64,000 nt of DNA from Streptomyces exfoliatus (lineage in GTDB: Bacteria > Actinomycetota > Actinomycetes > Streptomycetales > Streptomycetaceae): contig NZ_JNZP01000013.1 in the NCBI RefSeq assembly GCF_000725545.1, forward strand, positions 62,001-126,000, given 5' to 3'. The position numbers were made by a program, and so were the translations under genes. Shown here one piece after another: positions 26,158 through 34,867 of this stretch. Below the pieces are notes generated by a model. It had not been told where the DNA came from. It ran no database searches and was given only the letters and a program-made list of their open reading frames with translations. Within the stretch, counting starts at the first letter, position 1; every line of letters begins with the position of its first letter.

Positions 26158-27515
26158 CCTCGTGCCAGTACGAGGATGAGCACCGCGCCGGTCGCCGCCA
26201 GGCCCGCCGACACGAGCAGGGCGGTGTCCGGGCCCGCGGGCCCCAGGGCCAGCGTCAGGGCCACGCCCGCCGAGGATCCGATGTAGCGCGCGGTGTTGTT
26301 GGCGCCCGAGCCCATCGCCGCGCGCTCCGGGGGTACGGAGTCGACCGCGAGCCGGGGCAGCGCCGCGTTCAGGAGGCCGCTGCCCGCGCCCGCCAGGAGG
26401 AGGCCGGGGACGAGGCGTGGCCAGGGGCCGCCCTCGACGCTCCCGAGGAGGGCCAGGATTCCTGCCGCCGACAGGGCGAAGCCCAGGGTCAGTTGAGAGG
26501 GGGCCGAGATCGTCAGCCGGCGTGCCTGGAGGGCCACCACGAACGCCGTGCCCGACCAGAGCACGAACAGCCACGCCGCCCCCAGCGGTGACATCCCGGC
26601 CCCGCCCTGGAGCAGCGCGGGAACCACACTGAACAGGCCGATCACCGCCAGGCCCGTGAACAGCGCCCCCACGACCGACGCCAGGAACGCGGGCCTCCGC
26701 AGCAACGCCAGGTCCACCATCGGCGTACGGCTCCGGTGTTCCACCGCCGCGAACGCCGCCGTCAGGGCCGCGGAGGCCAGGAGGAGGAGGCCCACCTGGG
26801 GGCGCAGCCAGCCGTCCCTGCCCAGGGTGAGTGCCGTGAGCAGTGCCGCCAGGGCCAGGCCGAGGGTCGTCGCGCCCGCGATGTCCGGGCGGCGGTCCTG
26901 CCGATCGGGTTCCGGCCTGTCGTACGGCAGCCTCCGCGCGCCCGTCGCCGCCGTGACGAGTGCCGCCGCGCCCAGCACTCCGTACGCGAGCCGCCAGTCC
27001 GCCAGGCTCAGCACGCCCGCGAGCAGGGGGCCCAGGGCGATGCCGCCGCTGACGGACGCGCCCCAGATCCCCGTCGCCCTGATCCGGTCCCGGCCCGCCG
27101 GGTAGGCGTGGGCGAGCAGGCCCAGGCTGCCCGCGAGGACCGCCGCGCTCGCGGCGCCCTGGGCGACACGGGCGAGGGTGAAGGTGAGCGTGGAGCCGGC
27201 GAGGGCGCCGAGGGCGGTGGTGACGCCCAGGGCGAGGGTGCCGAGGAGGAAGACCCGGCGGCGCCCGTGCGCGTCGGCGAGGCTGCCGGCCACCAGGAGG
27301 AGGACGGCGAGGCCGAGCGGGGTTCCGTTGAGGAGCCATGCCTGGGCGGAGGCGGGGGTCCCGAAGGCGGCGGCCATGTCGGGGAGGGTGAGCATCGGGG
27401 CCGTGTAGTTCATCAGCGCGACGGCGGTGGCCGTGGCGGTGACGGCCAGGGTGGCCCGGCCGCCGGCGCCGTGGGGCGGGGCGGAGGCGTGGGCGGCGGG
27501 CGCGAGCTCGGGCAC
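26115..27515 (-). CDS. MFS transporter (DHA2-like drug exporter)
   Basis: A 466-residue membrane protein with 12-14 helices. The conserved loop GSLADAHGRRRVFLLG after helix 2 marks the major facilitator superfamily, and the overall layout is that of proton-driven drug exporters. The GTG at 27515 follows GGTGGAGG at ideal spacing. It is divergent from an HxlR regulator, with a 15-bp palindrome between them, so drug- or stress-induced control is likely. The substrate is unknown. Confidence 0.9.
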   Translation of the reverse strand: MPELAPAAHASAPPHGAGGRATLAVTATATAVALMNYTAPMLTLPDMAAAFGTPASAQAWLLNGTPLGLAVLLLVAGSLADAHGRRRVFLLGTLALGVTTALGALAGSTLTFTLARVAQGAASAAVLAGSLGLLAHAYPAGRDRIRATGIWGASVSGGIALGPLLAGVLSLADWRLAYGVLGAAALVTAATGARRLPYDRPEPDRQDRRPDIAGATTLGLALAALLTALTLGRDGWLRPQVGLLLLASAALTAAFAAVEHRSRTPMVDLALLRRPAFLASVVGALFTGLAVIGLFSVVPALLQGGAGMSPLGAAWLFVLWSGTAFVVALQARRLTISAPSQLTLGFALSAAGILALLGSVEGGPWPRLVPGLLLAGAGSGLLNAALPRLAVDSVPPERAAMGSGANNTARYIGSSAGVALTLALGPAGPDTALLVSAGLAATGAVLILVLARGHRSGTSVAQTTSR

Positions 27516-27577
27516 GGCAGGGACCTCCACCTGTAAGGGGCTTGGCTGCGCAGGCTGGGCCCAAGCTAGCAGGGTCA

Positions 27578-27592
27578 GTTCATTCAATGAAC
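27578..27592. promoter_or_regulatory. palindromic operator between MFS and HxlR genes
   Basis: GTTCATTCAATGAAC is a perfect 15-base palindrome midway between the divergent starts. It is the natural binding site for the HxlR-family protein encoded next to it. Confidence 0.75.
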
Positions 27593-27605
27593 CTTGGTGG
27601 GTACG

Positions 27606-28157
27606 ATGGAGCCCATGGCTCTCGGCAAGGACTACGCCCACCAGCAGTGCTCCATCGCCCGCGCCCTCGAAGTCGTCGGCGAGCGCTGGACCCTCCTCGT
27701 CGTGCGCGACGCCTTCTACGGCGTCCGCCGCTACAACGACTTCCTCACCCACCTCGGCGCCCCCCGAGCCGTCCTCGCCGCCCGCCTCCAGGCCCTCGTC
27801 GAGGCCGGTGTCCTCGACCGGCGGCGCTACCAGGAGTCGCCCCCGCGCGACGAGTACGTGCTCACCGCGCGCGGGCTCGCCCTCTGGCCGGTGCTGCGCG
27901 CGCTCGGCGCGTGGGGGCGGGCCGAGGTTCCCGGAGCCGTCCCGGTGCGCCACTTCCACCACGCCGACTGCGGCACCGAACTCGGCCCGTACGGCGAGTG
28001 CCCGGCCTGCCGCGTCCCCGTGCCGCCCGGCGACGTCGAGATGCGTCCCGGCGCCGGGCTCGACCCGGACCCCGGCGATCCGGTCGGCCGCGCGCTCCTC
28101 GGGACCCGCCGGCTCCTCGTGCCTCTCCCACACGGCTGGGAGGGCGGGAACTCCTGA
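27606..28157 (+). CDS. HxlR-family transcriptional regulator
   Basis: A 183-residue winged-helix regulator. The N-terminal HxlR domain is clear: CSIARALEVVGERWTLLVVRDAF, then YNDFLTHLGAPRAVLAARLQ and a YVLTARG wing. The C-terminal 80 residues include DCGTELGPYGECPAC, two CxxC-like pairs that could bind zinc, as in other HxlR members with such tails. A second ATG lies nine bases later. It probably represses the divergent MFS gene. Confidence 0.9.
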   Translation: MEPMALGKDYAHQQCSIARALEVVGERWTLLVVRDAFYGVRRYNDFLTHLGAPRAVLAARLQALVEAGVLDRRRYQESPPRDEYVLTARGLALWPVLRALGAWGRAEVPGAVPVRHFHHADCGTELGPYGECPACRVPVPPGDVEMRPGAGLDPDPGDPVGRALLGTRRLLVPLPHGWEGGNS

Positions 28158-28219
28158 AGCAGCCCGTGCGTCCTTTCGGTGAGAGACCGAGCGACGCACG
28201 ACGACGAGGAGGTGGCGGG

Positions 28220-28531
28220 ATGACGATCAGGGCACTGGTCCTGCGCGTGCTCGCGCCGCTGTTCTTCCTCCTCGCCCTCGCCGATCTCCTCCTCTCCGAC
28301 GGTGGCGGCGTCGTCTCCGGTGGCGTCTCCGGCGCCGTGGCCCTCGCCGCGAGCACCGTCGTCTGCGCCCTCTTCGGAGCCCGTACGGCCCCGGCCGTGC
28401 CGCCCACCGCCGTCCGTACCGCCATCCGCGACCGCGAGCGGCGCACCGCCTTCCTGCCCCAGCGCGACCCCGACGCCGCCGGGCGTCGCAGACCCCGCGC
28501 TCCCGGCCGTCCCCTCCTGACGGCCGTGTAG
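28220..28531 (+). CDS. small membrane protein (DUF6412-like)
   Basis: A 103-residue protein with two hydrophobic segments (LRVLAPLFFLLALADLLLS and VSGAVALAASTVVCALFGA) and an Arg/Pro-rich cytoplasmic tail. A GGAGGTGGCGGG ribosome site precedes the ATG. It sits directly before the YidC-like gene, and such pairing recurs in Streptomyces, so it may assist that insertase; this is inference. Confidence 0.78.
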   Translation: MTIRALVLRVLAPLFFLLALADLLLSDGGGVVSGGVSGAVALAASTVVCALFGARTAPAVPPTAVRTAIRDRERRTAFLPQRDPDAAGRRRPRAPGRPLLTAV

Positions 28532-28710
28532 GGAGCCCCCGCACCACCGGTCCGGACCGCCACATGTCCGGACCGCCGCCACCCGTCCGGATCGCCATCG
28601 GACCGGACCGGCACCATCACCCCCGGACCAGCTCCCGCGCGGATCCGTCATGCCGAGACCCGAATCCTTCCGGTTTCCCCCGGCACGACGAGACCCCACG
28701 GAGGGCTCCC

Positions 28711-29454
28711 TTGTCCGACCTCCTGTCCGACCTCCTGTCCGCCTTCGCCTCCCTCGTCGAGCGGCTCGCCGACCTGCTCCAGCCGCTCTTCGCCACCACC
28801 GCCACGGCCGCCGCGATCGTCCTCTGCACGATGCTCGTGCGGCTCGCGATCCACCCGCTGTCCCGGGCCTCGGCCCGCGGTCAGAAGGCCCGCACCCGGA
28901 TCGCGCCGCAGATCGCCGCGCTCCGCAAGAAGCACGGCAAGAACCCCGAGCGGTTCAGGAAGGAGCTCACCGCACTGCACGCGCGGGAGAAGGTCTCGCC
29001 CCTCGCCGGGATCATGCCCAGCCTCCTCCAGGCGCCCGCGTTCCTGCTCATGTACCACCTGTTCGCCGGCGACCGGATGACCGGGCACACCCTCTTCGCC
29101 GCCCCGCTCGGCGACCACTGGGCCGACGCCCTCGCGCACGGCGGCGTCTTCGGCCCGGCCGGGCAGGTCTACCTGGTCCTCTTCGCGGTCGTCACCGGCG
29201 TGGCCGCCTTCACCTACCGCCGTACGAAGCGGCAGCTCGCCGCCCAGCCCCTCGACCTGGGACAGCCCACCCCGGGCGCCGGAGCCATCACCAAGGTCAT
29301 GCCGCTGCTCTCCTTCGCCACCCTGATCACGGTCGCCGTCGTCCCGCTCGCCGCCGCCCTCTACGTGGTCACGAGCACCACCTGGTCCGCCGTCGAAAGG
29401 GCCCTCCTCTTCCGCGAGGAGGCGGAGGCCAAGCCTCTTGCTACTCGCGCGTAA
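28711..29454 (+). CDS. YidC/Oxa1-like membrane protein insertase (second copy)
   Basis: A 247-residue protein with five hydrophobic segments. The features LPLSRASARGQKARTRIAPQ-like helix after the first long helix, a charged cytoplasmic hairpin (LRKKHGKNPERFRKEL), and SPLAGIMPSLLQAPAFLLMY identify the YidC/Oxa1 family. It lacks the conserved large periplasmic domain, as in Gram-positive forms. The start is a TTG after GGAGGG. The main yidC of actinobacteria lies by oriC, so this is an accessory paralogue. Confidence 0.88.
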   Translation: MSDLLSDLLSAFASLVERLADLLQPLFATTATAAAIVLCTMLVRLAIHPLSRASARGQKARTRIAPQIAALRKKHGKNPERFRKELTALHAREKVSPLAGIMPSLLQAPAFLLMYHLFAGDRMTGHTLFAAPLGDHWADALAHGGVFGPAGQVYLVLFAVVTGVAAFTYRRTKRQLAAQPLDLGQPTPGAGAITKVMPLLSFATLITVAVVPLAAALYVVTSTTWSAVERALLFREEAEAKPLATRA

Positions 29455-29499
29455 GGGTCCAGTGTGTGAACGGGGTCTTGCAGAGTGACCCGTTGTCTT

Positions 29500-29519
29500 G
29501 GAGGATCGACCAATCCTCC
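29500..29519. promoter_or_regulatory. inverted repeat upstream of the FAH-family gene
   Basis: GGAGGAT, six bases, then ATCCTCC lie about 75 bases before the start at 29592. The position and symmetry suggest an operator, possibly for a GntR- or IclR-type regulator; none is encoded next to it. Confidence 0.6.
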
Positions 29520-29591
29520 GATGGCCGCACTCCATCGGCCGGGGTACCTCAGGGCCTTTCCCGGGCCCGCCTCGACCACAGGGAGAAGTCC

Positions 29592-30449
29592 ATGAAGCTG
29601 CTGCGTGTCGGCCCGCCGGGAGCCGAGCGTCCCGCCCTGCTCGACCGGGACGGGGTCCTTCGCGACCTGTCCGCCCTTGTCGACGACATCGACGGCAGTC
29701 TGCTCGCCGACGCCTCCGCCCTCGACCGGATCCGGGGTGCCGCCGGCGCCGGCGTGCTGCCCGCGCTCGACGCCACCGGGCTGCGCGTCGGCCCGCCCGT
29801 CGGGCGGATCGGCAAGGTCGTGTGCATCGGGCTGAACTACCACGGGCACGCCGCCGAGACCGGCCAGGCCGCCCCCGCCGAGCCCGTCGTCTTCCTGAAG
29901 GCCTCCGACACCGTCGTCGGCCCCGACGACACCGTGCTCGTACCGCGCGGCTCGGTGAAGACCGACTGGGAGGTGGAGCTCGCCATCGTCATCGGGCGCA
30001 CCGCCCGCTACCTGGAGACCGACGAGGAGGCCCTCGCGCACGTCGCCGGGTACGCCGTCGCCCACGACGTCTCCGAGCGCGAGTTCCAGATCGAGCGCGG
30101 CGGCACCTGGGACAAGGGCAAGAACTGCGAGACCTTCAACCCGTTCGGGCCCTGGCTGGTCACCGCCGACGAGGTGCCCGACCCGCAGGCGCTCGGCCTG
30201 CGGCTCTGGGTCAACGGCGAGCTCAAGCAAGACGGTCACACCTCCGACCAGATCTTCCCGGTCGCGGAGGTCGTCCGGTACGTCAGCCGGTTCATGACCC
30301 TCTACCCGGGCGACGTCATCAACACCGGCACGCCCGCCGGTGTCGCCATGGGGCAGCCCGAGCCCAAGCCGTACCTGCGCCCCGGTGACGTCGTCGAGCT
30401 GGAGATCGACGGCCTCGGTCGGCAGCGCCAGGAGCTGAAGGGCGCCTGA
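29592..30449 (+). CDS. fumarylacetoacetate hydrolase family protein
   Basis: A 285-residue enzyme of the FAH superfamily. The core from KVVCIGLNYHGHAAE onward holds the metal-binding acidic residues in DWEVELAIVIG and HDVSEREFQ. A KGKNCETFNPFGPWLV loop and INTGTPAGVAMG follow. Members hydrolyse or decarboxylate acylpyruvates and related oxo-acids, for example ureidoglycolate lyase-like and fumarylpyruvate hydrolase-like enzymes. The N-terminal 70 residues form the usual small domain. It stands alone with an operator-like repeat upstream. Confidence 0.88.
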   Translation: MKLLRVGPPGAERPALLDRDGVLRDLSALVDDIDGSLLADASALDRIRGAAGAGVLPALDATGLRVGPPVGRIGKVVCIGLNYHGHAAETGQAAPAEPVVFLKASDTVVGPDDTVLVPRGSVKTDWEVELAIVIGRTARYLETDEEALAHVAGYAVAHDVSEREFQIERGGTWDKGKNCETFNPFGPWLVTADEVPDPQALGLRLWVNGELKQDGHTSDQIFPVAEVVRYVSRFMTLYPGDVINTGTPAGVAMGQPEPKPYLRPGDVVELEIDGLGRQRQELKGA

Positions 30450-30484
30450 TCGTTCGCCCCTTGCGCGGCGGGGCGCTCCTGCCC

Positions 30485-30967
30485 TCAGCCGGCGGCGGAG
30501 GCGTACGAGCCGAGCAGGCGTTCCAGCGCCTCGACGACCATGGCGTGATCCTCGGCCTGCGGCAGCCCCGAGACCGTGACCGAGCCGATCACGCCGACGC
30601 CCTCGACCGCGACCGGGAACGAACCGCCGTGTGCGGCGTACCGGTCGGGGTCGAGGCGCGACGACGCCTCGAAGGTCGTCCCCTTGGCGCGGAACCGGGC
30701 GCCGACCAGGAACGAGCTGACGCCGTACCGCTCGACGACCCGCCGCTTGCGGTCGATCCAGGCGTCGTTGTCCGCGCTCGAGCCGGGCAGCGCGCAGTGG
30801 AAGAGCTGCTGCGGCCCGCGCCGGATGTCGATCGCGACCGGGGCCTCGCGCTCGCGCGCCATGCCGACGAGCAGGGTGCCGAGCGTCCACGCGTCCTCGT
30901 ACGTGAACCGGGGGAGGACCAGACGGGCTTCCTGGGCCTCGATGGCGGCGGTCTCCGGGCTGCTCAC
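30485..30967 (-). CDS. UPF0303 / heme-degrading-domain family protein
   Basis: A 160-residue single-domain protein of the GlcG/HbpS-like fold (UPF0303). Recognisable features are VAIDIRRGPQQLFHCALPG, DNDAWIDRKRRVVERYG and a VGSVTVSGLPQAEDHAM-like end. Its GTG overlaps the TGA of the oxidoreductase gene upstream, so the two are co-translated. A role in sugar or cofactor metabolism is plausible from context but not proven. Confidence 0.8.
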   Translation of the reverse strand: MSSPETAAIEAQEARLVLPRFTYEDAWTLGTLLVGMAREREAPVAIDIRRGPQQLFHCALPGSSADNDAWIDRKRRVVERYGVSSFLVGARFRAKGTTFEASSRLDPDRYAAHGGSFPVAVEGVGVIGSVTVSGLPQAEDHAMVVEALERLLGSYASAAG

Positions 30968-32061
30968 AGCGTCACCGTGACGTTCTCGCGGGCGGAGCGC
31001 TTCCCCGCCTCCAGGACGTCGAGCGCGGCGGCGGCCTCGTACGCCGTCACCGGGTTCTCGCCGGTGCCGCGCAGGGCGGCGGCGACGGCCGCGTAGTACG
31101 CCGGGTAGTCGCCGGGCAGCGACTCGACCGGGGTCCCGCCGCCGCTCAGCGGCGACTCGCCGGCGCCGAGCCGGCCCCACAGCGCCTCCGGTTCCGCGCC
31201 CCACACCGCGCCCGGCGCGGGCCGCAGCCCCTCGCGCAGGGCCGCCTCCTGCGGGTCGAGCCCGTACTTCACGAAGCCGGCGCGCTGCCCGAGCACACGG
31301 AAGCGGGGCCCGAGCTGGGCGGTCGTGGCGCTCACGTACAGATGGGAGCGGACGCCGTTGGCGTGGGTGAGCGCGAGGAAGGTGTCGTCGTCCGCGGCCG
31401 CGCCCGGCCTGCGCACGTCCGACTCGGCGTACACCGAGACCACCGGGCCGAAGAGGACGAGTGCCTGGTCGACGACGTGGCTGCCGAGGTCGTAGAGGAG
31501 CCCGCCGATCTCCTCGGCCGCGCCGGACTCGCGCCAGCCGCCCTTGGGCATCGGGCGCCACCGCTCGAAGCGGGACTCGAAGCGCTGGACCTCGCCGAGC
31601 GCGTCCTCGTCGAGGAGGCGGCGGAGGGTGCGGAAGTCGTTGTCCCAGCGGCGGTTCTGGAAGACGGAGAGCAGCAGACCGCGTTCCTCGGCGAGGGCGG
31701 CGAGGGCGCGGGCCTCGGCGGCTGTCCCGGCCAGCGGCTTGTCGACGACGACCGGGAGGCCGGCCTCCAGGGCGGCCGTGGCGAGGGCCACGTGCGTCTT
31801 GTTGGGGGAGGCGATGACGATCAGGTCGAGACCGTCCGCTCCGTCCGCCCCGCCCTCCCACAGCTCCTCCGCGGTGGCGACCACCCGGACTCCCGGGTAG
31901 GCGGCGCGGGCCTCGGCGGCCCGCTCGGGGTTGCCGGTGGTGACGGCGGCCAGGACCAGGTCCTCGGAGGCGGCGATCAGCGGGGCGTGGAAGACGGAGC
32001 CCGCGAGGCCGTAGCCGACGAGTCCGACGCGGAGGGGGGTGCGGGAGTCGGTGCCAGTCAT
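30964..32061 (-). CDS. Gfo/Idh/MocA family oxidoreductase
   Basis: A 365-residue NAD(P)-dependent oxidoreductase. The Rossmann signature is GLVGYGLAGS near the N-terminus, followed by the VDKPLAG motif (EKP-type) and the C-terminal substrate domain with FQNRRWDNDF. The family acts on sugars and cyclitols. The gene is divergent from a ROK regulator and coupled to the UPF0303 gene, a small sugar-type operon. The ATG at 32061 is preferred to a GTG nine bases upstream. Confidence 0.9.
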   Translation of the reverse strand: MTGTDSRTPLRVGLVGYGLAGSVFHAPLIAASEDLVLAAVTTGNPERAAEARAAYPGVRVVATAEELWEGGADGADGLDLIVIASPNKTHVALATAALEAGLPVVVDKPLAGTAAEARALAALAEERGLLLSVFQNRRWDNDFRTLRRLLDEDALGEVQRFESRFERWRPMPKGGWRESGAAEEIGGLLYDLGSHVVDQALVLFGPVVSVYAESDVRRPGAAADDDTFLALTHANGVRSHLYVSATTAQLGPRFRVLGQRAGFVKYGLDPQEAALREGLRPAPGAVWGAEPEALWGRLGAGESPLSGGGTPVESLPGDYPAYYAAVAAALRGTGENPVTAYEAAAALDVLEAGKRSARENVTVTL

Positions 32062-32074
32062 GCCGACCACTTAA

Positions 32075-32087
32075 GCAACGGGGTTGC
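32075..32087. promoter_or_regulatory. operator-like palindrome in the Gfo/Idh-ROK divergent region
   Basis: GCAAC-GGG-GTTGC lies between the divergent starts, 13 bases upstream of the Gfo/Idh start and 30 bases before the ROK start. It is a likely site for the ROK protein. Confidence 0.6.
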
Positions 32088-32117
32088 CAAAGTGCAAGCG
32101 GCGGCGACAATGGGCAG

Positions 32118-33248
32118 GTGACGAGGGATCTGGGTGGAGTGAGCGGGCCGACGCCGGGGGCGGGACCAGTGCGTGCACCGGCACTGGCACCGGCACCGGC
32201 GGCGGGGCGCAGCCGCGGCGCGGCGCTCGTGCTCGACCTGCTGCGCACGGCGGGGGAGCCGGGCATCAGCCGGCTGGAGCTGGCCGAGCGGACCGGGCTC
32301 ACCCCGCAGGCCGTCAGCAAGATCACCGCGAGGCTCCGGACGGAGGGCCTCGCCACGGAGGCCGGCCATCGCGCATCGACCGGCGGCAAGCCGCGCACGG
32401 TCCTGCGGCTGGTCCCCTCCGCCGGGTACGCCGTCGGCGTCCACCTCGACCGCGACGAACTGACCACGATCCTGACCGACCTCGCGGGCGCGGTCGTGGC
32501 CCTGCGCCGCCGCCCCCTGGACCTGGGGGAGGGGGCGGGGCCCGTTCTGGGCGCGGTGACGCAGGAGGTACGGGACCTGCTCGATGGCACGCCCGACGTC
32601 CGTGTCGACGCCCGTGCCGTCCTCGGCGTCGGGGTCGCCATGCCGGGCCCCCTGGACCACCGGGCGGGCGTGCCGGGCCGGGTCACCGGCTTCCCCCAGT
32701 GGGAGGGCCATCCCGTACGCGAGGAGCTGGCCGGGCGCCTCGGGCTGCCCGTCGTCCTCGACAAGGACACCAACGCCGCCGCCCTCGGCCTCGCCATCGG
32801 GCCCGACGCGCCCAGCTCCTTCGCCTACGTCCACCTCGGTACGGGGCTCGGCGCCGGCCTCGTCCTCGGCGGGGCGCCGCTGCGCGGGGACAGGACGGGG
32901 GCCGGCGAACTCGGGCACCAGACCGTGCAGCTCGACGGGCCCCCGTGCGGGTGCGGCGGGCGCGGCTGCCTGGAGGTCCTGTGCCTGGCGGCGGTCGGAC
33001 GCGGTGAACTCGCCGGGGCGGCGCGCGTCCTCGGCGCGGGCGCGGCCAACGTCGTACGGCTCCTCGACATCGACCAGGTCCTCCTGGGCGGCCGTGTGGT
33101 GCTGGCGGCGCCGGGGGTGTTCGCGGACGGGGTACGGGAGGTCCTGGCGGGGCTCGGCCTGACGGCCCCCGTGGGCGTCGCGGCGGAACCGGACGCGGTG
33201 GCCGAGGGGGCTGCCTGGCTCATCCTCGGTCCGATCTTCGGAAAATAG
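32118..33248 (+). CDS. ROK-family transcriptional regulator
   Basis: A 376-residue regulator. An N-terminal winged helix (about residues 34-90: ISRLELAERTGLTPQAVSKI) precedes a ROK sugar-kinase-like domain with GVAMPGPLD, LDKDTNAAALG and the zinc motif CGCGGRGCLE. The start is a GTG with a Pro/Ala-rich lead. ROK repressors respond to sugars or their phosphates; here the probable target is the divergent oxidoreductase operon. Confidence 0.9.
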   Translation: MTRDLGGVSGPTPGAGPVRAPALAPAPAAGRSRGAALVLDLLRTAGEPGISRLELAERTGLTPQAVSKITARLRTEGLATEAGHRASTGGKPRTVLRLVPSAGYAVGVHLDRDELTTILTDLAGAVVALRRRPLDLGEGAGPVLGAVTQEVRDLLDGTPDVRVDARAVLGVGVAMPGPLDHRAGVPGRVTGFPQWEGHPVREELAGRLGLPVVLDKDTNAAALGLAIGPDAPSSFAYVHLGTGLGAGLVLGGAPLRGDRTGAGELGHQTVQLDGPPCGCGGRGCLEVLCLAAVGRGELAGAARVLGAGAANVVRLLDIDQVLLGGRVVLAAPGVFADGVREVLAGLGLTAPVGVAAEPDAVAEGAAWLILGPIFGK

Positions 33249-33371
33249 GCTGATCGGGCGGATTGGGCGGCCTGTCCGGGGCGCGGGCGGTGTCGCTGCC
33301 CGGCCCGTTCCCCCGGGCGTGGCAGGGTCGCGGCCGACCCGTACGTCGGCGAGCAGCAAAGGCCAAGGCCC

Positions 33372-34817
33372 ATGGCATCAGCCCCCCTGCGACCGCGCAG
33401 CGCCCGCGCCGCCCTGGCGGCGGCAGCCGCGATGGCAGCCACCGCGACGGCCGCGACAGCCGCGATGGCGGCGACCGCGACGGCCGTGCCGGCGGCCCCC
33501 GAGGCGGCCGCGATGGCGGCCACCGGGACGGCCGCCCAACCGCCCCTGACCGCCCCGGCCGCAGGCGCCCCCTCGACTGCCGAGACCACGGGCCTGGTGG
33601 CCCCCGGCCTGGCGGCCCCGGGCTTGGCGGCCCCGGGCTTGGCGGCCCCGGGCTTGGCGGCCCCGGGCTTGGCGGCCCCCGGCCTGGCGGCCCCGGAGGC
33701 CCCGTCGCTCGCGGCCTCCGGCCTGACGGCGCCTGGCCTGGCGGCGTCTGGCCTGGCGACCCCGGGCCTGGCGGCCCCGTCGATCCCGGCCCTCGGCCTG
33801 GCGGCCTCTGGCTTGGCGGCCCCGGGCTTGGCGGCCCCTGGCCGGGCGGCTCCGTTGCTCGGGGCCTCCGGCTTGGTGAACCTCGCGACCTCCGCCCGCT
33901 CCGGTTTCTTCCCCCGCGCCGGCCTCTCCGTTCCCACCCCGCCGGGTCCCGCCCCCGCAGGTCCCGCCCCCGCCGACCTCGCCCCCGCCCCCGATCCCCC
34001 CGCACCCACCTGCGGTACCCCCGCAGGCTCCGCCTTCCCCCTCGACACCCGGCTGCACGGCGGGCCCGTCGACTATCCGGCCGGCGGGCCCCTCCAGGAG
34101 TGGAAACTCGACCTCACCAACACCACCACCGCGCCCTGCTCCGGCGTCCACCCCGTCCTCGTCCTCACCGACCGCGACCGCGCGCTCCGCCCCGAGCAGA
34201 TCCGCTTCGAGTTCTACGACGAAGGAGCCGCGCGGTGGCACCCCGTCACCTTCGAAGGGACCGAAGAGGCCGAGAACGTAGGTGTGTTCACCGACTTCGG
34301 CGGCTTCTCGGTTCCCGCGGGCGGAACCCTCACCGTCCCCGTACGGCTGGCCTTCCGCGCGGGGACCGCCCCCGACGAGGTCGTCGTCAACGCCGCCGTC
34401 GTGCAGCGCCGCGGCGCCGACGGCGACTGGGTCGGCGAGTCCGGCGACTACCGTCTCACCGTCGGCCCCGCCGACCCGAGCGCGCCCGAGGAGCCCAGGA
34501 CCGACCCGACCGGCCCGACCGATCCGACCGATCCGGCCGACCCGTCCGCCCTGCCCGATCCCCCCGCCGCCTCCAGGGCCCCCGCTACCGCGCCCCGCCC
34601 ACCCGGCTCCACCCCGCGGGACCCGGCCGATCCCGGCCGGCAACTCGCCAGCACCGGAGGCGAGTCGGAGAGGTACGCCCTGCTCCTCGCCTCCGTGGCC
34701 GCCGCACTCGCCCTCTCCGGCGCCGCCCTCATCCGCTCCAGCGCGGTCCTCGCCCACACCGGCGCCGTCCTCGCCCGCTCGGCCCGTCGCCGCCGTCGCC
34801 GCGCCCCGCACCGCTGA
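33372..34817 (+). CDS. Ala/Pro repeat surface protein with LAxTG-type C-terminus
   Basis: A 481-residue exported protein. An Ala-rich N-terminal stretch acts as signal or anchor. Residues about 75-165 hold some 14 copies of a pentapeptide GLAAP or variant. A Cys-containing globular part (about 215-375; TCGTPAG, APCSGVHP, WKLDLTN) may be a beta sandwich. A Thr/Pro/Asp-rich spacer and the end QLASTGG, a hydrophobic helix and an RRRRR tail follow. LASTG fits the LAxTG signal of class E sortases. The biological role is unknown. Confidence 0.82.
   Translation: MASAPLRPRSARAALAAAAAMAATATAATAAMAATATAVPAAPEAAAMAATGTAAQPPLTAPAAGAPSTAETTGLVAPGLAAPGLAAPGLAAPGLAAPGLAAPGLAAPEAPSLAASGLTAPGLAASGLATPGLAAPSIPALGLAASGLAAPGLAAPGRAAPLLGASGLVNLATSARSGFFPRAGLSVPTPPGPAPAGPAPADLAPAPDPPAPTCGTPAGSAFPLDTRLHGGPVDYPAGGPLQEWKLDLTNTTTAPCSGVHPVLVLTDRDRALRPEQIRFEFYDEGAARWHPVTFEGTEEAENVGVFTDFGGFSVPAGGTLTVPVRLAFRAGTAPDEVVVNAAVVQRRGADGDWVGESGDYRLTVGPADPSAPEEPRTDPTGPTDPTDPADPSALPDPPAASRAPATAPRPPGSTPRDPADPGRQLASTGGESERYALLLASVAAALALSGAALIRSSAVLAHTGAVLARSARRRRRRAPHR
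33594..33845 (+). repeat. 15-bp tandem repeats encoding GLAAP
   Basis: Units like GGCTTGGCGGCCCCG recur, exactly tandem from about 33603 to 33690 and then degenerate. They encode Gly-Leu-Ala-Ala-Pro in the surface protein. Copy number probably varies between strains. Confidence 0.85.
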
Positions 34818-34867
34818 GACATGCGGCGTACACCTTCCCGTTCATCCCCGTCTGCGACCATCCCCCG

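Noticed and set aside
33594..33845. CRISPR-like array
   Set aside because: Tandem 15-bp units without spacers, in frame with a coding sequence; they encode GLAAP repeats.
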